A DNA stretch of 34,191 nucleotides from NCBI RefSeq assembly GCF_029868855.1, contig NZ_JARWOV010000333.1, forward strand, positions 1-34,191, written 5' to 3'. The DNA is from Nocardia carnea. Its GTDB lineage: Bacteria; Actinomycetota; Actinomycetes; Mycobacteriales; Mycobacteriaceae. Below are positions 32,019-34,191 of this stretch, in pieces. Below the pieces are notes generated by a model that saw nothing but the letters and a program-made list of their open reading frames with translations, searched no databases and was not told the DNA's origin. Numbering within the stretch: position 1 is the first letter of the stretch; every line of letters begins with the position of its first letter. The position numbers and the translations under genes were made by a program.

Positions 32019-33524
32019 ATGAAGCAGGAACCCACCGGGACACCGAATGACGGTGTGACGGGAATTCCGGTCGTTCACGGCCGGGAGGACGTCGGTGAAC
32101 TGCTCGCCGAACGGATCGCGCGGCGGGTGCGGTCGCGGCCCGCCGTGCGTACCGCGGGCGCGGTTGTCGACTATTCCGAGTTCTGGACGCGGGTCTGCCG
32201 GGTCGCCGCGGGCCTGACCGGTATGCGGCGGGTCGCTGTGCTGCCGACCTCGGATATCGATTCGCTGGTCACGGTGGCCGCGGCCATGCGGGCCGGGGTC
32301 GGCGTGGTGCTGTTGCACCGGCATCTGACGCCCGCGCAGTTGCGGCGGGTGCTGACCGTGACGCGACCCGGCGCGCTGGTGGCCGTGGCGGCGCAGCATC
32401 GGCGGTTGCGGCGGATGGGGTTCGACGGCGTGCCGCACACCGCCGCCGGACTCGAGCGCGACGGGGCGGGCGGCAGGGCCCGGCCCGACTCCGAGCTGCT
32501 GGTGGGTATCACCTCCGGAACCACCGGGGAACCGAAACTCTTCGTCCGCGATCAGGCGTCCTGGGCAGCCACTCTGGATCGATCCGATCGGACCTTCGAT
32601 ATCGGGCCGGGCGATACGGTGGCCGTGCCCGGGGTCCTGGACCATACCCATTTCCTCTACGGTGCCCTGCACGCCCTGACCCGTGGCGCGACGGTCGATT
32701 TGCGGCCGGCCGCCGACGCGCTCACCGACGGCGCGACCCATCTGTATTCGGTGCCGACTCTCGCATGGGACATCGTGCGTTCGGCAGGCGGGCCGTACGG
32801 TGGTGTGCGGGAGGTACTGTCCTCGGCGGCGCGCTGGCCCCGGAACGGGCGGGCCGCGCTGCGGAAAGTGGTGCCGAATGCGGTGCTCACCCATTTCTAC
32901 GGCGCGTCCGAACTCAGCTTCGTCTCGTTCGACCGGGGCCTCGGCGGAGCCGGCGAAGACCGCACGGCCGGAGCCGGCAGCGACGACGTTTCCGACGAAT
33001 ATTCGGCTGGGGAGTTGTTCGACGGGGTCGAGGTGGAGATTCGCGACGGCCGGGTGTTCGTTCGCAGCGATATGGTTTTCAGCGGCTATCTCACCGAGGC
33101 CGGTGTGGTGGACGGCCCGGTGGACGGGTGGGTATCGGTGGGCGATCGCGGTGTCCTGGACGACCGGCGGCTGCGGTTGTTCGGCCGGGACAGCGAAATG
33201 CTCATCCGGGGCGGGTTGAACGTGGAACCGGCTGCGGTGGAGGCCGCCCTCACCGCGATTCCGGGAATCACCGAGGCTGCGTGTCTCGCGGTCCCGGACG
33301 ACCGCTGGGGGCAAGTACCCGTGGCCGCGGTTGCCGTGGACGGCCGGGCACCGGATCCCGGGGAGATTCGCCGGCGATTGCGGGCGACGCTGCCAGGTCC
33401 GAGTGTGCCGGTGCGGATTCAGGTGCTCGACGCGCTTCCGCGTACGCCCCGCGGCAAAGTGGACCGCCCGGCGCTGCTCGCCGTGCTGGGTGGGCACGGG
33501 CCGATCAACCATGACTCGCCGTGA
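32019..33524 (+). CDS. Second ANL-superfamily acyl-CoA ligase of the biotin operon
   Basis: A full-length adenylating ligase (501 aa). ATP loop TSGTTGEPK (165-173), THFYGASELSFVSFDR, VSVGDRGVLDDRRLRLFGRD, the hinge and RGGLNVEPAAVE, and catalytic Lys480 in RTPRGKVDR are all present. It is paralogous to the compact ligase at 28485, sharing the QASW...DHTHFLYGALHALTRGATV region, but keeps a normal N-terminal domain. It starts 12 nt after bioN (ATG 32019), so it is very probably co-transcribed, but it is the only gene here not overlapping its neighbour. The acid substrate is unknown. Two ligases in one biotin locus suggest two acids, or a catalytic and a modified copy. Confidence 0.88.
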   Translation: MKQEPTGTPNDGVTGIPVVHGREDVGELLAERIARRVRSRPAVRTAGAVVDYSEFWTRVCRVAAGLTGMRRVAVLPTSDIDSLVTVAAAMRAGVGVVLLHRHLTPAQLRRVLTVTRPGALVAVAAQHRRLRRMGFDGVPHTAAGLERDGAGGRARPDSELLVGITSGTTGEPKLFVRDQASWAATLDRSDRTFDIGPGDTVAVPGVLDHTHFLYGALHALTRGATVDLRPAADALTDGATHLYSVPTLAWDIVRSAGGPYGGVREVLSSAARWPRNGRAALRKVVPNAVLTHFYGASELSFVSFDRGLGGAGEDRTAGAGSDDVSDEYSAGELFDGVEVEIRDGRVFVRSDMVFSGYLTEAGVVDGPVDGWVSVGDRGVLDDRRLRLFGRDSEMLIRGGLNVEPAAVEAALTAIPGITEAACLAVPDDRWGQVPVAAVAVDGRAPDPGEIRRRLRATLPGPSVPVRIQVLDALPRTPRGKVDRPALLAVLGGHGPINHDSP

Positions 33525-33944
33525 CACGTTGCGATTCCGCAGCGATTGTCATTTTCGTCACGACGTATCTATTGCCAAGCTTGGGTAGTTCTTTACTATA
33601 AGAGGAGTTGACGAACAGTTACGCCGCACGATGGCCACCGGGTTCCGGCCATCCGTCCCGGTTCTGCTCGTCGGCCCATAATCTCCTGCTCTGCAAAGTT
33701 TTTCGGCAGTAATCGGGTTCGTACCGGATCGGACGACGTGGTTCGTTGAGATATCACCAGCAGTGGAGGTGCCTTCTTAGGCTTTGCTAAGTCTTTACTC
33801 ATACTATGGCGACGGTTTAAGTCTCGGCCCGTTGCCGTGCCGAGTACCTACTTCACCGCGAGATGCCGGTTCGCGGTCTGTGCCCGACTGGACATATTGA
33901 TCGTCAACCGACCTCGGCTCCGGCCGAGTCGGCGAAGGAGAGCG
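33525..33944. other. Long AT-richer intergenic region, likely regulatory
   Basis: These 420 bases follow the biotin operon and precede a gene start at 33945. Base composition is less GC-rich than elsewhere in the window. CTTTACT occurs twice (33591-33597 and 33793-33799). A CGTGAC/GTCACG pair with a 30-40-nt gap near 33520-33565 may be a weak operon terminator. No tRNA or convincing small gene is visible. A 68-codon minus-strand frame lacks a ribosome site. Confidence 0.45.
33776..33791. promoter_or_regulatory. Inverted repeat CTTAG-N6-CTAAG
   Basis: CTTAGGCTTTGCTAAG is a perfect 5-bp-arm dyad, directly followed by the second CTTTACT copy. It could be an operator or small hairpin controlling the truncated gene at 33945. 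Function is unknown. Confidence 0.3.
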
Positions 33945-33989
33945 ATGGCAACCAAAAGCCCGAATCCCCCTGCAACACAACCTGGTGCG
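33945..33989 (+). CDS. N-terminal stub of an unidentified gene
   Basis: ATG at 33945 is preceded by GAAGGAG with ideal spacing, the mark of a true start. It reads MATKSPNPPATQPGA and then runs into the poly-G tract, beyond which its frame cannot be followed. Fifteen residues do not identify a family. The gene is cut by the sequence artefact, not necessarily broken in the genome. Confidence 0.45.
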
Positions 33990-34046
33990 GGGGGGGGCGG
34001 GGGGGGGGGCGCCCCCCGGGGGCGGGGGGGGGGGGGGGGGGGGGGG
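33988..34046. repeat. Poly-G low-complexity tract, probable assembly artefact
   Basis: About 60 bases, nearly all G with a few C, including runs above 20 G. No natural coding frame would contain it. It separates an N-terminal gene stub from the second half of a receiver domain in a different frame. Like the tract at 146-217, it looks like sequencing or assembly noise at a contig end. Confidence 0.7.
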
Positions 34047-34059
34047 CGCGCCGGCGGCG

Positions 34060-34191
34060 CGGGTGGTCGTCCTCACGACCTTCGACGACGACGATCACCT
34101 CTATCCGGCGCTGCAGGCGGGCGCCTGCGGATTCCTGGCCAAGAACGCCGGCCCCGACCGGATCCTCGCCGCGATCCGCGCGGCCGCAAAC
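34060..34191 (+). CDS. Response regulator receiver-domain fragment (NarL/LuxR type)
   Basis: The frame is open to the window edge and reads RVVVLTTFDDDDHLYPAL then QAGACGFLAKNAGPDRILAA. This is the second half of a NarL-type receiver: the VLTTFDDD strand with the switch Thr, and the conserved Lys of GFLAKN. The phospho-acceptor half should lie about 230 nt upstream but is absent, because the poly-G tract intervenes. The HTH output domain would be beyond the window. It would be half of a two-component system if intact in the genome. Confidence 0.8.

Noticed and set aside
33596..33802. 68-codon minus-strand frame in the AT-richer intergenic region
   Set aside because: No Shine-Dalgarno before its ATG and no recognisable family. 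The region looks regulatory.
1..34191. tRNA, rRNA, CRISPR array, insertion sequence or prophage genes
   Set aside because: None seen on either strand. GGTTCG-like strings in the 33.7-kb region do not form a T-arm within a cloverleaf.

Overview
The window comes from a high-GC actinobacterium. The closest impression is a Nocardia or Rhodococcus relative. The reasons are a strong G/C preference at third codon positions, an AlkB alkane hydroxylase with paired rubredoxins, an HspR-like regulator beside hsp20, and a BioQ-type palindrome in front of a biotin ECF transporter operon. The genus is inferred from content only. No rRNA, tRNA, transposase, integrase or CRISPR array is visible. Both ends of the window look like damaged contig ends. 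An MCE-family fragment (1-146) and a response-regulator fragment (34060-34191) are each separated from intact sequence by long G/C homopolymer runs (about 146-217 and 33988-34046), so their adjacency to the rest should not be trusted.

Layout from left to right. (1) 241-4029, minus strand: a KtrA/TrkA-like RCK protein, a TrkH/KtrB-type K+ channel subunit, and an AGCS sodium:alanine symporter. (2) 4282-15583, plus strand: an eleven-gene, tightly overlapping sugar operon. It encodes a lipoprotein binding protein, a double-domain sugar ABC ATPase, a permease, a zinc MDR dehydrogenase, a DUF4380/mutarotase-like protein, an SDR dehydrogenase, a GntR/FCD regulator, a D-galactonate dehydratase (DgoD), a KDPG/KDPGal aldolase, a 2-keto-3-deoxy sugar-acid kinase and an SMP-30 lactonase. 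Together these give a De Ley-Doudoroff route for D-galactose: import, oxidation to lactone, hydrolysis, dehydration, phosphorylation, and cleavage to pyruvate plus glyceraldehyde-3-phosphate. (3) 15630-18009: a TetR regulator divergent from alkB and two rubredoxins, for alkane hydroxylation.

(4) 18089-19933: a small (p)ppGpp synthetase divergent from a secreted D,D-carboxypeptidase. (5) 19967-24083: an IclR regulator divergent from an SDR, an atypical SDR/epimerase and an MHS-family transporter, a catabolic cassette of unknown substrate. (6) 24122-26452, minus strand: a cytoplasmic molybdopterin S/N-oxide reductase of the BisC type. (7) 26838-27738: hsp20 divergent from an HspR-like MerR regulator around a striking dyad.

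(8) 27866-33524, plus strand: the most interesting locus. A perfect 17-bp palindrome of BioQ type precedes bioY, a compact acyl-CoA ligase, a thiolase, bioM, bioN and a second acyl-CoA ligase, mostly in stop/start overlaps. The bioY-ligase-thiolase order recalls the BirA-controlled yhfUTS operon of Bacillus subtilis, whose ligase and thiolase have no settled role. Here the same set appears fused to a complete biotin ECF transporter under an actinobacterial operator, with a second ligase added. (9) 33525-33944 is a long AT-richer intergenic region leading to a gene start (33945) that is lost in the poly-G run.
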